This document shows positions 1-10,633 of a stretch of DNA of 64,000 nt, piece by piece. Origin of the DNA: Phialocephala subalpina (lineage: Eukaryota > Ascomycota > Leotiomycetes > Helotiales > Mollisiaceae); contig FJOG01000075.1 in NCBI GenBank assembly GCA_900073065.1, positions 10,280 through 74,279 on the forward strand, in the 5' to 3' direction. The number at the start of each line of letters is the position of its first letter. The first letter of the stretch is position 1. Below the pieces are notes generated by a model. It did no database searches and was not told the DNA's origin. It saw only the letters and a program-made list of their open reading frames with translations. The position numbers were made by a program, and so were the translations under genes.

Positions 1-779
1 TTTAAGCCAAAGTAAATATTTATATTAAAGTTAAAAAAGGGATATATTTTAAAAAACTAATTAATGCTTTAACGTGCAATAACCAAACTGGTAAAGAAGT
101 AATAAATGCTATCGATATTAAACGATACCTTAGTAAGACGATTCTTTCGACTAGTAGTATAATATTGCAATAAGCAAATATTCTTAGGCAAGTTTTTATC
201 ACGGGTTCCGATGTCTTCGGGAGTAACTAAGGTGCTCGTACTTTTAAACGCTATTTAGTAGTTTAAGCCGCCGAAGTTTATTAGTTTCATTAACTTAGTA
301 CTATCGAGGACGTTTAAAAGGGGTATATATTAGTAATTTCCACGTAGGATATTACTAATTTATTAAAGTAACGAGTACTTAGAATGAATATCTAGACGTT
401 GATGGTACTTTTAATGCGATTAGTCTGCCTCGCGGTATTACTCGTGAGTATAGCCCTAGAAATTCCGCAGTTGCTTGGCTAGCTTAAAGGCAATCCGTTT
501 AATGGGCGCTAGGGGAGCCTTTATATTTGCGGAAGTTACTACATTTAAGGCTATTACATTTAGGGAAGTTATTACTACCGGGGCAAGAGCAGAGGCAAGT
601 ATAAGGATAATGAGAGCTGGGTTTAGGCAAATCATTGATAAGGCAAGCGAAGAGGGTAATGGCGAAGTATTGCTGGGAGATAAGTGTGTAATTATAGGTG
701 GGGATGTATTATTAGTGTTTGCAGGTACTTGCTATAGTAAAAATTTCACTTAAGATATAAAAATATTGTTTTATAACGG

Positions 780-1604
780 GAATAACGTGCTCCGTTTGCT
801 AGTACTCTACTAGCTCTTGCTTGATTGTAAAGAGAGTGCCCTCGGTAGTATCTGCGATAGCACTATACTTTCTCTCGATCTTTAAATATTTACTACTCTA
901 CTAGAAGTATTTAACGCGGTAATATTGCTATTATCCCACGTCCCGATTAGCTTATCTATAAAAGCGCTCTATAAAAAGTAAGAATATAAAAGCTCCTTAT
1001 CGCAAATCCCATCTTCTCGACTAATAGTATATAATCCATCCATTATCTGCGATCCCGCGGTTACTAAATTTGCTAATACTTCCTTATCTTATAAAACTAG
1101 CGTCTATTCAGCTCTTACTTTCTCTGCCACGCCGGCCCGCAAGCCCATCAGAATTTCAATAGCTGCCGCATCTAATCTACTCAACTACTAAGAAATTTCG
1201 GCTTCGTATTCGCCCCGCTTAACATTAGCCTCTTATTCGTCTACTCAGATCTGCTTAATCTACGCAGCGATTTCGGCATCTTCATCGGACGTAAAGTATT
1301 AAATCGGCGAGAGGGAAATCGGTACTAAGTTCTTTAGAACATCGCTTTCTTCGGCATTATAATCTTAAAGGATTTGGATATTCATTCAAAGTCCAATTAC
1401 GGGAGAAGTATTTATGGGGATATCTGAGTAAAACGGAGGCTCATATGCGATAAAGTCTACTAAGCCAACTAATTAACGCGCTTATTAACGCGACTAATAA
1501 TACCAACGCAATTTACTCTCTCTCGCAACTTCTATAGCAGCTTCTTTACTGATGTACTTCCTTGGTCTGCCGCCGCGGTTCTTTAGAGGTTGATTTGGAG
1601 CCAT
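780..1604 (-). pseudogene. RIP-degraded repeat ORF starting MAPNQPLKNRGGRPRK
   Basis: The minus strand opens with a clean ATG at 1604 and reads MAPNQPLKNRGGRPRKY, a GRPRK AT-hook-like basic motif. The same frame, with one shift, then runs to about 780 in recognisable pieces such as VDFIAYEPPFYSDIP, EANVKRGEYEAEIS, LDAAAIEILMGLRAGVAEK and LIGTWDNSNIT. About ten in-frame stops interrupt it, all TAG, TAA or TGA; several sit in contexts such as IKQI*VDE*EAN where Gln (CAG/CAA) is the natural ancestor. I infer a former protein of roughly 270 residues encoded by a mobile or repeated element. I do not recognise the family; the GRPRK start only suggests DNA binding. Confidence 0.6.
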
Positions 1605-1661
1605 TGGAGTAAATATAACGACGTAAATAGCTTTTTGGGCGCGCTGCTCACGCAAAACTAG

Positions 1662-2085
1662 AAAATAACCTAGATTCGGTTAGCGCCGTCTCCGTGACGG
1701 CGGTACGAATCGAATAAGCCTGCAACCGGCACTCAATCCTTTATTATAGCTTTAAAAACTTAGATATTATTATATATCTATACTTAGAGTATTTACTACT
1801 ATAAAATCATTATATTAAACATATATTTAATTGTATTACATGTAATTAAAGTAGCCTTAAAAAATAACTTTGATTCGGTTAGCGCCGTTTCCGTGGCTAA
1901 TAAACAACTCAAACGAGTTTACAATGCACTTAATCCCTTTTTATAATATTAAACAATTAAATATTATTATATACTTATAACTAAAATATTCATTTCTATT
2001 TAATCTTTTTATTATTCTTATAATTAATTATATTAAATATAATTAAAGTATTACTAGAAAATAACTTCGATTCGAAAGGCGGTAA
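1662..2085. repeat. Tandem repeat, ~198-bp unit, two copies plus a partial third
   Basis: The phrase GATTCGGTTAGCGCCGT occurs at 1673 and again at 1872 (199 bp apart). A degraded third start, AAAATAACTTCGATTCG, follows with GATTCG at 2069 (197 bp later). The sequence between is also parallel: each unit runs from AAAATAAC...GATTCG through a CACT(C/T)AATCC(T/C)TTT.ATA phrase to an AT-rich tail ending in a TAATTAAAGTA-like string. Differences between units are mostly transitions, as expected after RIP of tandem copies. It could be a local satellite or the subterminal repeats of a transposon. Confidence 0.6.
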
Positions 2086-3649
2086 AATAGCGGCAATACC
2101 CTTACTTTCCGCCAAATCGGGAAGCGCAATACTATAATACTTACCTTTAATCAATTATATCTCCCATTATAACGCTTATATTATAATATAGATAAGTGTA
2201 GTATTTCTTCTAAGTAATTTTGGATGGAAAACATACTTTAAATCTCTAAATGCTATTTTAACCTTCATCCGATATTTCTTTTTTATAATATTTAGAAATT
2301 ACTAAGTTAAAGATTTGTGATATTTGCAATTCCATTTCGCGATATTTTATTATTTGCTCGTTTAAGAATTACCGAGTTTAATGTTTTGCAATTATAATTT
2401 TTCTAACTTTAAACAAATATAGTCTCTATTATAGAATATGCCCAAATAGCGTCTTAACTAATTATTAGAAGAATTTCTTGCAAATTATAGCGAGAAAAAC
2501 AAAGATTTAATTTTCGTTGTTTTATTCTTAGAAATAAATATAATCAAAAAATATAAATTGAGTAGTTTATATTAAAACTAATAAATAACTATTAAAATTT
2601 CCCGGCTTTTCTTATAACTCTTGGCCTTTTCCACGAATTTTCTTATTTAATATAACGTAGAAACTTAAAACGGGCGATTTAAACAATATACTACTAATGG
2701 TATAGTAAATTAGGGCCAAATAAAGTCGCCGAATAATATATTTGAAAGTTAATTTCGCTTTTTTTTCATTTTTAATAATTAAAGCTTTTATAATCTTATT
2801 TATAACTTGGATTTACTAGATAATTAATTAGATGATATTCGTAGGAAATATTTAGTTTAATTGGGAGTAAGTGAAATAATTGCTTTTATAGTATATTACT
2901 CGGTAGTAATACACTAGTAGTTACTTTATAGTAATGAAATACGTGACGAGAGTAAACGCGTTCTTAAAATACCGAAACCCGTTTACTTTGTTTAACGCTC
3001 TAATATAGAATTCGTTTAAAATATTAGCGCGTTATTAAATCATTTTCCGGTTTGGCGAAGTATCGCTATATAACTAGTATGTATCTCTTAAAATAACTTC
3101 AATTGCAATTAAGATTCGGATTAAATTAAAGTTCTTAGTATTTTTATTACTCGCATTAAACTCTTTCTTCGGTAGTAATTTATATAAACTTTAAATCTCC
3201 TCGTCTTTTAGCGTAGTTATATGATATAAAAACCCCGTTAAATTATATAATTATAGTACTTTTTCTGACTTTGAATCTCTAATATTTTAGATTATAATTA
3301 TTTGTTTTTTAAGATTATATTTCACATTTTCGTAATTTTTCTTTAATTTCTCAAATAATTTCTTCTCAAATTATATCGAGGGAGTAAAATTACTAGTTTG
3401 CTTAGATATTTCTCTTTTCTTTTTATTGTTTATTACTATAAAGTAATTAATCCTCTTATACCTTATGAAATACGTTTAAAGCTTAGACTCTTTTTATAAC
3501 GGGTTTACCTTATAGTTTTTTGCTTTGATTTTATGAGTAGACGCTATATACTTCTTTATTTTAAGTAAATAGCGAATATAATACTTATAGTTTGATTATA
3601 GGCAATAAAACCCGTCGTAGTTAGCCAAATGCTCGATTGGCTAACATTA

Positions 3650-4864
3650 ATCCTTAGGCCGAGGTTTATGCTCTTTGAGCTCTTTAAGGCTCCTTAAGTC
3701 ATAGTTGCTTAAGAGCTTTATAGTCGTGCTGAGAACCTCGCCCAAGAGTCGGTGAGGCTCAGCTCGCAAGTGGCGCTCCTAGCTACTACGCCTAGGGATG
3801 ACACAAGACTTGCAAACGTGGTATACGACGACTCGGTGAGTTGGATTATACGAGAACATGATTAGACGGAGCGTGTGGCCTAGTAAACACTCGTTTATAG
3901 GGGGTCTAAGGAAATTGGTCCCTTACCGAAATGGTCTCTTACCGGAAAGTGCCTTAGTTAGCAGCGCACGCGCCAATCGCAGCCCCGCATTTTTGGTCTC
4001 TCGCCGAAAGACCGCCCTCACATAAGAGGTAGACCTTTCCTTTGGATTCGAGTCTTTCGGCCCATGTGTATCCTAAGTGGATCCGAAGTGGGAATTACCC
4101 CGTTCATGTTCGAGTTTGATTCACCTTGCTTGAAAAGGGAAAAGGGAGCTTACTCACAATATTCCCATTCAAGGGGAACTCCCAGAGAACATCGAGAGGA
4201 TTCTCTTTGCTATAGACCAGCATCATGCCCATGGCTTGCTCAACGAGGCTGAAGAGGGTCACCCAGGAGAGCCATGGTAGACCTTGGTTCAGGAGCGGTG
4301 TTGACAATATTTTCAATGTCACAGCTTTGCCTGGGAAGCACATGTCAAGTTGTCAACCAAGGAAAATACTCGTAGAACAAGATGGTGGCCAACTTAGCCT
4401 AGAAAGTCTAGCTAGAGCTGGGTCATTGAAAGCGCTCCATTCACGTGAACAAAGCGTTTAGCGCTGACGTTCCAGAGTCACCTTTGGGTTTTCTCTCTGG
4501 CGAGATTGGAAACCCAAACTAAAGTGGCAAAATCCTAATCAACGTCAATACTATGAATCACGACAGACCCCATCCACGATACGACTAACGAGTTAGCTAT
4601 AGAGAAAATGATTGATATAGCTTCGCAGGCAGAGCTTTCTCCATTCACAAACTTGGAGGGGACATGGGACACATTCCTCGGCAATGCGGCACGCAAATTT
4701 CCCGGCACGAATGTCATTGCTCAAAACTGGGCAGAGCGACGATGGTACGACTACTGGTGTATGTTCAAAATTCCTTGGCATACTGCGGCTCTCGCTGATC
4801 ACACACAGTCAACACCTATGAGCTGAGCTCCCGGTATCCATGGCCGCGGTCTCTTCTACCGCCA
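3650..4864. other. Decayed sequence, no secure gene
   Basis: Composition is normal here but no frame is convincing. The best is minus 4343-4104, an ATG-started frame of 79 codons (MCFPGKAVTLKILS...) that could be the remnant of a larger gene: plausible protein-like stretches appear in two different frames, suggesting a frameshift. A plus frame at 4608-4826 (MIDIASQAELSPF...) has an ATG and 72 codons but no recognisable motif. I see no tRNA, terminal repeats or conserved domain. Confidence 0.3.
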
Positions 4865-5482
4865 ATGCCTCGTCCAAAGCGCCGACCGCTAGGAGGACAA
4901 CAGACTACTGCCTCAGCAGAGGGAGACAGTCATGGCCTACCTACATATCGAACTGGACAGCAGGAGTCTGGCTCAAGATCACAACCAGCAGACGCTCTAA
5001 CACCTGAGGTGGAAACTGGCCGACAGTAGCGCCGACGTATTCGAAGCCTACAGGGAAACACGCAGCAACAGAATGACCAGAGGTAGCGGGCCGCAAATTT
5101 CCCAGGAAGTCAAAGAAGAACCAGAAACGGTCGTGGGCAAAGAGGGAATTATCCACAGCAACGAAATGGCCAGAAGCATGTTCCTGCGACGACCCCAGAG
5201 ACTGAGATGGCCAGCTCCATGACAGCTCTTGAGAGACGCCAACAGTATACGCGGAGTGACAGGACCGGGTATTTCAAGTCCGAATTTTCTGAAGATCGTG
5301 CCATCAAGCTGGAAGACATCTCACAACATCTATCCAGCTCTTCCGGGAAGAAAAATGGAACGAAGGCCGCTGGTGACCATACTGAAGCAAGGCCGACATT
5401 TCTCAACGGCAAGAGTTCAAAGCGAAAGCGTGGGGATCCCGAGTCTTCTACCTCTGTGCCTTCCAAGAAGAAGCAGAGGTAG
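4865..5482 (+). pseudogene. Basic, Gln/Arg-rich nuclear-type protein with two TAG stops
   Basis: From ATG 4865 one frame runs 205 codons to TAG at 5480-5482, broken only by two in-frame TAGs at 5027-5029 and 5084-5086. It starts MPRPKRRPLGGQQ, is rich in Gln, Arg and Gly in the middle (RNGRGQRGNYPQQRNGQ), has a helical part with YFKSEFSEDRAIKLEDISQHL, and ends in a bipartite-looking nuclear signal, KSSKRKRG...PSKKKQR. Both TAGs lie beside Gln-rich sequence (GRQ*RRR, NDQR*RAA) and would be CAG before a C-to-T change. I infer a gene of a small nuclear or nucleic-acid-binding protein silenced by RIP-type mutations at the edge of the repeat block. The family is unknown; the part from ATG 5207 (91 codons) could still be translated. 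Confidence 0.5.
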
Positions 5483-8398
5483 CAAAAAAGGAGAATGCCA
5501 TGTGGGTATGTGGCGGGTTGGTGATTGAGTTTGCAGAGGGTCTTTGTTGCAGATTCTTTGGAGATCAGGTTGATGCGATGTACATAGAATACCTCAAATC
5601 GAGTTGTATCCCTGGAAGTATCTGGAGCTGACAGTGATGTAATGGGCGGTGAAGGGAGGGGGTCGAAATGATCGAAGTCTATCGACCACTGTACTTTGGC
5701 ATAAGGCGTGACAAGAAGAATTGGTCACGGGAAAGAGAAGAATATATGCAAATTTGATGGTAGAAGTTACATATGTGTCTGCGATTGTTGTGAATGAGGT
5801 GAACATTGAAGATGTTGGCGATGTTGGAAGTGAGTGAAGGCTCCTCGGGGTGTACTCAAAGCAGGGCAGGAGGGGTGTGTATATAAAGCAGTCAACCAAC
5901 CTCTTCTATTCCAAACTCTTCACTGCACTTCACATTGGCACCACCACAACGATGCACGAATCTTGAAAAAGGAAGTTGAAGCTCTCTTTACAGATTCTCA
6001 AGTCGCTTGCGGCCTTCTCCTTGTCGTCCCACCTAACAATCACCGATGGTTCCCGCAGAAATACAGCCAGTGTTTTCAATCTCCCAGGCTCGACAGGACA
6101 ATCGTGTGGAGACTTGGAAGCGAAGAGTCTTGGATAGGCAGAGGCAGTATATGGATGGAGGACGGTGTCACGGTGTCAGATCTTGGCCAACGCTCATGGT
6201 TGTCCGGAGAAAGTGGACATAGAAAGTTCAGGCAAGGCTGGGAGATCGAGACAGCAGAGTCATGGTTCAGTCCGTCCCTGCATCAAGAGATTGACAGGTA
6301 CAACCCTTCTTCCTCATTGAGGTCAACAGCATACTAACATTCTTTTGCAGATGCTCGCGAGTGATACCACTGCTGCTTGTAGTATAGGCACCCCACGCCG
6401 AGCTCCCTCTACCGCCTCCTCCCACCTAACCTTATTCCTCTATACTTCCTACACAATTCGAGACACACATCTGCCACCATGAAAGCCGAAAGCTGCGCGC
6501 AAGAATGAACATCTATCACTAGAGCACATCTTCCAACTTTCCGAAGACCACAACCGCCCTGCAATGTCTGTCGTGGAGGCCAGAAACATCGTGAGTATAG
6601 AGACCGGAATTGTCGAATACAATCTGCGGATCTGCTTGAACCCTTGAGATTTGGAGCTAGTGGTAGATGCTGCAATTCTTCCATCTTCCCAATACTTTGC
6701 AGAGCCGGAGCGATATTCTGAAGTATCGCCGTGGCTGGTTATTGGTATGGAGGGAAGTGGGATACTGCAGACTTGGGATACAGCAATGGCACGAGCCTAA
6801 GATGGTGGAATATGATATGCGGTCACAACAGATCATAGCTACCGGTTGGCGGAAATTGTTACTTGTCGCAGCAGCTGAGGGATGGAAGAGTTGCTCAAGT
6901 CCCAGGCCGACTTTTGCGGACGCTCTGAACAATCTTCAAACGGTCCAACGAACTACACTCCTCTCCGTCAATCTCGAATTCGATGTTCAGCAGAATGGAA
7001 CTGGAGGCAGAAGGCGAGGTTAATTGGCAGTGCATCTGTATGGACAATTTCCTAGCTTTCGCAGGACAATCGAGAAGAAGCCGGGATACTGCGCATGTCG
7101 CTGGCTACAGATTCTCTCTACTTGAAGATCCCCGAGAGAGTCCAAACGGCGGGCTAGGAGATTGGGAACACTACACACCATTGCAACTAGGCAGATATCC
7201 ATAGCCAGGAGGGGCCAGAAATTGTTTCGGTGGGACAAAACTTGACTCGTACGCCCGGGCTGACACAGCGGTAGAGTGTTGTTCACCAGGCTGTCCTCAT
7301 CTACAAGTGTAGTCGACCACAGCTGTGACATTGCGCGGTCCACCTTGCTGACCTGTCTTTGCCTATGGACCATCACTTTCTTCGTAATCGTCTGATCATC
7401 TGCCTTTTACTTCCCCCTCAAGGGCTTCCTGTCTTCCTATCTTCCTATCTTCCTATAAGCCTTCTCCACACCTTCGAAACCCTCTTTCCCAAAAGTTGCA
7501 GCAGGGGAGTTAGAGATAAACAGGAGCTTTTGGGTGCGCCCCAACCTATTTTACCCCGCATTGGTATCATCTTCCAACAACCACCCTCGATTATGAGATC
7601 GAAGAAGTATTTAGCAGGGTAACATGTCTCTTTTCAGAAGTCTTCCACGATCTCGCGATCTATCTTCAGTGCATTGAGCTTCCTAGTCCTTCTCCGTTTC
7701 CAATTTGATAGTTGGTCTTGGAATAAATGATTCTCTTGCTCTCGGCGCTGTGAGGTTTCTGTGAGGTCTTGTACTTGTACACCGCTGCTTGCAATAGGGA
7801 AGTTCCAATCGAAGAGAATTCTTTGTACATTACAGAGTTCTTCCGCAGAAAGTCCATCGCCGTGAGCAGCCTGGCCGTCGAAGCGGCCTCGCTCTCCTAT
7901 AATGAGGTCTCAATTCACCCCAGCGCCTAGGCTGAAAGCGATTCGACTGAAATAGTCGCGATTCCAAGACTTGTTTAAGATTATGCAACCCGGTTTTAAC
8001 CTTGATTGCTGACTGCACGAGTTAGTTTCAGCCGCCTATGACAAGCGCGTCTCGTGTCATGATACAATGGGAAGCGCCAACCTGCATGGGGGCCAAGATC
8101 AAGTAAAGATAATGCAAATAAAGTCTAAATGCCCCTTGCATTGCTCGCTCATGAGTTTACAGTGGTGCTGTTTACCTGAGAAGTGCTCAACTATCTTCTT
8201 GATAATATCTAGAATTCAAGGTGGCTTAAGAGCTGCCCACTCCTTCTCCGTCTTGCATTTCAGGTACTTTCACGTCGTGCGATATCTTCTGGGAGCCTCC
8301 CATATCTTTTCCCTTCCGTGACACTGTGGATACTCGAAATCTGCTGAGGGGCCGGCCGAACATTGACCTGTTCACTCTCACGCTCCCTGGTGTCCAAA
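5483..8398. other. Long stretch without a secure gene
   Basis: No frame here shows a family, and the longest ones overlap on opposite strands. A core promoter look-alike, TATATAAAG, sits at 5880-5888, about 70 bp before a short ATG frame at 5953 (5 codons) and before ATG 6047, which opens a roughly 60-codon frame starting MVPAEIQPVFSISQARQD. A good intron end, TTCTTTTGCAG, closes at about 6351. This looks like the front of a transcribed locus whose body has decayed. The plus frame at 6667-7023 (118 codons, MLQFFHLPNTL...) overlaps minus frames of similar length, and I see no domain in any of them. A C-rich run of repeated CTTCCTAT occurs at about 7435-7460. Confidence 0.35.
5880..5888 (+). 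promoter_or_regulatory. TATATAAAG core-promoter-like box
   Basis: TATATAAAG is followed about 25-40 bp later by CT-rich sequence (CCTCTTCTATTCCAAACTCTTC), the arrangement common at transcription starts of highly expressed ascomycete genes. No intact gene follows, so its target is lost or unrecognised. Confidence 0.3.
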
Positions 8399-10633
8399 AT
8401 GTCGGTCAACAACGCCGTCTATGTCGGTGTCTGGACCAACTGGTCTAAAGGGTCAGCCATCGGATCCACCCTGACGCTTCCAGTACGAGATGGATCAGTC
8501 CTCATCGCCGTTCTTGCTCTTTTCATTCAGCTTGCTGGAGGTCAATCATGGAGCATCATCTGCTTCATCGCGCATCAGCTGAGAACTTCCAGAGATGCTA
8601 AAGACGGTCTTTACCATCAACAACAAGCAGCGTTGAGGAACAACACGTCTGATTTTGGGACAATCTGGCGGCTTTCAAAGATCGGCTGGGCATGGCGCAA
8701 GCAAGGCATCAAGAGCAGGCGGAAATCTCTCTTTTTGGTTCTGACAGGATTGTTTCATCTTCTAGCATTCGGAGCAGCTGGCGCATTCTCCTCTCACATC
8801 ACTACTCGGGGTAACGAAGTTCTACTGGCTCCCAACCCAAGCTGTGGATTTTGGGTCGATCATGGGACAGTCACCAACGAGACGAATCTTGCGGACAATA
8901 TCGCCCATGGTGTCTTTAGCAAGAACTCAATTCGCTCAAGCAATCAGAATATCAAGGACTGCCTGACAGTCAGAAACTCTCCCCGAGTGCCAGACACTCA
9001 AATAACCCAAGCTCAACTGGACCGCAACAACAGATGCGCCCTGTCCCTTTGAAAGTCGGATGTGCCTTGGCCCCGAGAACAGTTCTTTGCGCCTGGACAC
9101 GTGGTTTATCGATTCCCGGGATGACCTTGGAATAAATGGTCAGGATTCCCAACGTGTTCGGTATCGGAAGTCTGCAACATGCAGTCCCATCACCACTCAG
9201 GACTACATCGTGACTTCGAATGTTACGACTAGCAAGAACGTCACCTTTACGGCTTATGCAGCTTTCTACGGAAGAAACAATATCATCTCGTCTAATGCCA
9301 TCGGAGCTGGGCCCATCAACAATGCGACCTATGTCACGTCGAACTTCCAGAACTTTGAGTTCCTTTACGACTCAATCGTGGCATCGCCATACCGAATCGA
9401 GTAGGCGCACCTCCCTCACTTCTCCCCTCCGCTAATCATTGTCCAGCACCGAGGTTTCATATCCCACACTTCCAAACTACGGCTTCACACCAATACCTGG
9501 CCTGTTAGGCCCAGGTAGATCGATCACGATTGTCTTTGCAATGTTCAACGGACTATACTCTGGTCCCAGCGACGACCTCTGGCTTCCAGCCCACAAACCG
9601 GTCAAAGGCGTCCTCCAAGTCGGCGAAACCAATACAACCCTCAACTAATTCGTACCGGACCAGTTCATCAATGTCCTAGCTTGTACTGAACAACATCAAT
9701 TTTGCAATCCCAGTCCAACATTCAATGGTAGTCAACGATGCACCCCTCTACAGTCGATTGACCAGTACGAGCTCAATGGTCTCATAGAATCTCAACCCGG
9801 AGCCCCACCATCCATTCTCGACAACCAGTTCCAACGAGCAATTGCCAAAATCATCCGCACAGCAGCGTATGGTTCATCCTGGTACTTCACCATCACAAAT
9901 CTTGAATCCTCACTTCTCGCCAATGATCTTGCTGCCCAGAAGAGCTCCCTCCCTCTCGCTGTCAATCAATGGGTGTTAGAAGCCCAAAACTGGTTCTCGA
10001 TCGGGGTGGCCAATCTCCAGCGAATGGTGGTAGATGTCGCGACTGGCCCACCGGGTGCTAATGCGAGGTTCACGAAAGGTCAGGCTGACTCCGATGCTGG
10101 GTTGAAGCAGTACTGTGGAAATCAGGTTATTCAAAGAGAAGATTTTACGAATTTCAGTGTTCTTGCTATCTGGTTGATCTTCGCCCTTGGAGGAATGGTT
10201 ATTATCATCAGCTTGTTTCTAGAGTGGTTGGTAGGATGGTGGTAACTCAAATTCAAGAGAGGGATGTACTGCCAGGTTCGATGGCAGTTGGACTGCTTCT
10301 TGCAATTACAGAGAATGGCATACGAGGAGGTGGGACTGGGGAGGTGGAGCAGAGGTGCTGAAGATGTCCCTATCACGGAAAGGGGAGAGGAGTTTGCAAT
10401 GGCAGAAGAGTGGGATGAGTGGCATCCAAGTATACGTGGAAAGTTTGTTCCGACGAGATCGGTTTCAATTCACAGTAGTGGAAGCAACACTTTGTATGGT
10501 GTTAATTCATTCGATTCGGTAAGTAGTCAAGATCTCCTAGACTTCACATCACTGACGATATATGAAGCAGAAAAATCGTGATTCCCTGTCAGGAATTAAA
10601 CAGAACAGAAGCAGCTCCAAAATCAATACCTAG
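8399..10633 (+). pseudogene. Multi-pass membrane protein of a fungal-specific family, broken
   Basis: ATG 8399 (MSVNNAVYVGVW) opens a protein with a hydrophobic segment (SVLIAVLALFIQLAG), a basic loop with SRDAKDGLYHQQQA, a second membrane segment (FLVLTGLFHLLAFGAAGAF), a long Asn/Thr-rich extracellular part with Cys residues, a third membrane segment (VLAIWLIFALGGMVIIISLFL) and a cytoplasmic tail with LQLQRMAYEEVGLG. This layout matches large, uncharacterised plasma-membrane proteins common in ascomycetes. A normal 46-bp intron is at 9401-9446 and a 52-bp one at 10519-10570. Lesions: a shift of +1 (mod 3) near 9040-9050 (NRC then PFESRM in another frame), TAA at 9646-9648 (between TTLN and FVPDQF) and TAA at 10243-10245 (GWW then LKFKRG). 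Both TAAs can come from CAA. Intact length would be about 700 residues. Confidence 0.75.

Larger units (their letters stand above)
1..3650. repeat. AT-rich RIP-degraded repeat block
   Basis: This stretch is strongly AT-rich, full of TAA, TAG and TTTA runs, with only small islands of ordinary composition (around 1060-1320, 1560-1740 and 3600 onward). No intact gene is present. Where old coding frames can still be followed (780-1604 on the minus strand), stops fall where Gln codons would fit, which is what RIP of repeated DNA produces in Pezizomycotina. A partly open frame at about 475-753 plus has no ATG and no family I recognise. The minus strand of 3140-3540 also reads as a degraded frame rich in TAA/TAG, but in DNA this AT-rich that is weak evidence. 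At 3600-4000 the composition returns to normal without a recognisable gene. Confidence 0.85.

Noticed and set aside
5834..6337. 167-codon plus frame
   Set aside because: It starts inside a promoter-like region upstream of TATATAAAG, has no domain, and runs through a good intron end; it looks like a chance frame.
7245..7320. tRNA-like sequence (CACAGCGGTAGAGTG)
   Set aside because: It resembles a D-arm A-box region, but there is no B-box (GGTTCRANTCC) at the right distance and no acceptor stem can be paired. No tRNA or rRNA gene was found elsewhere in the window.
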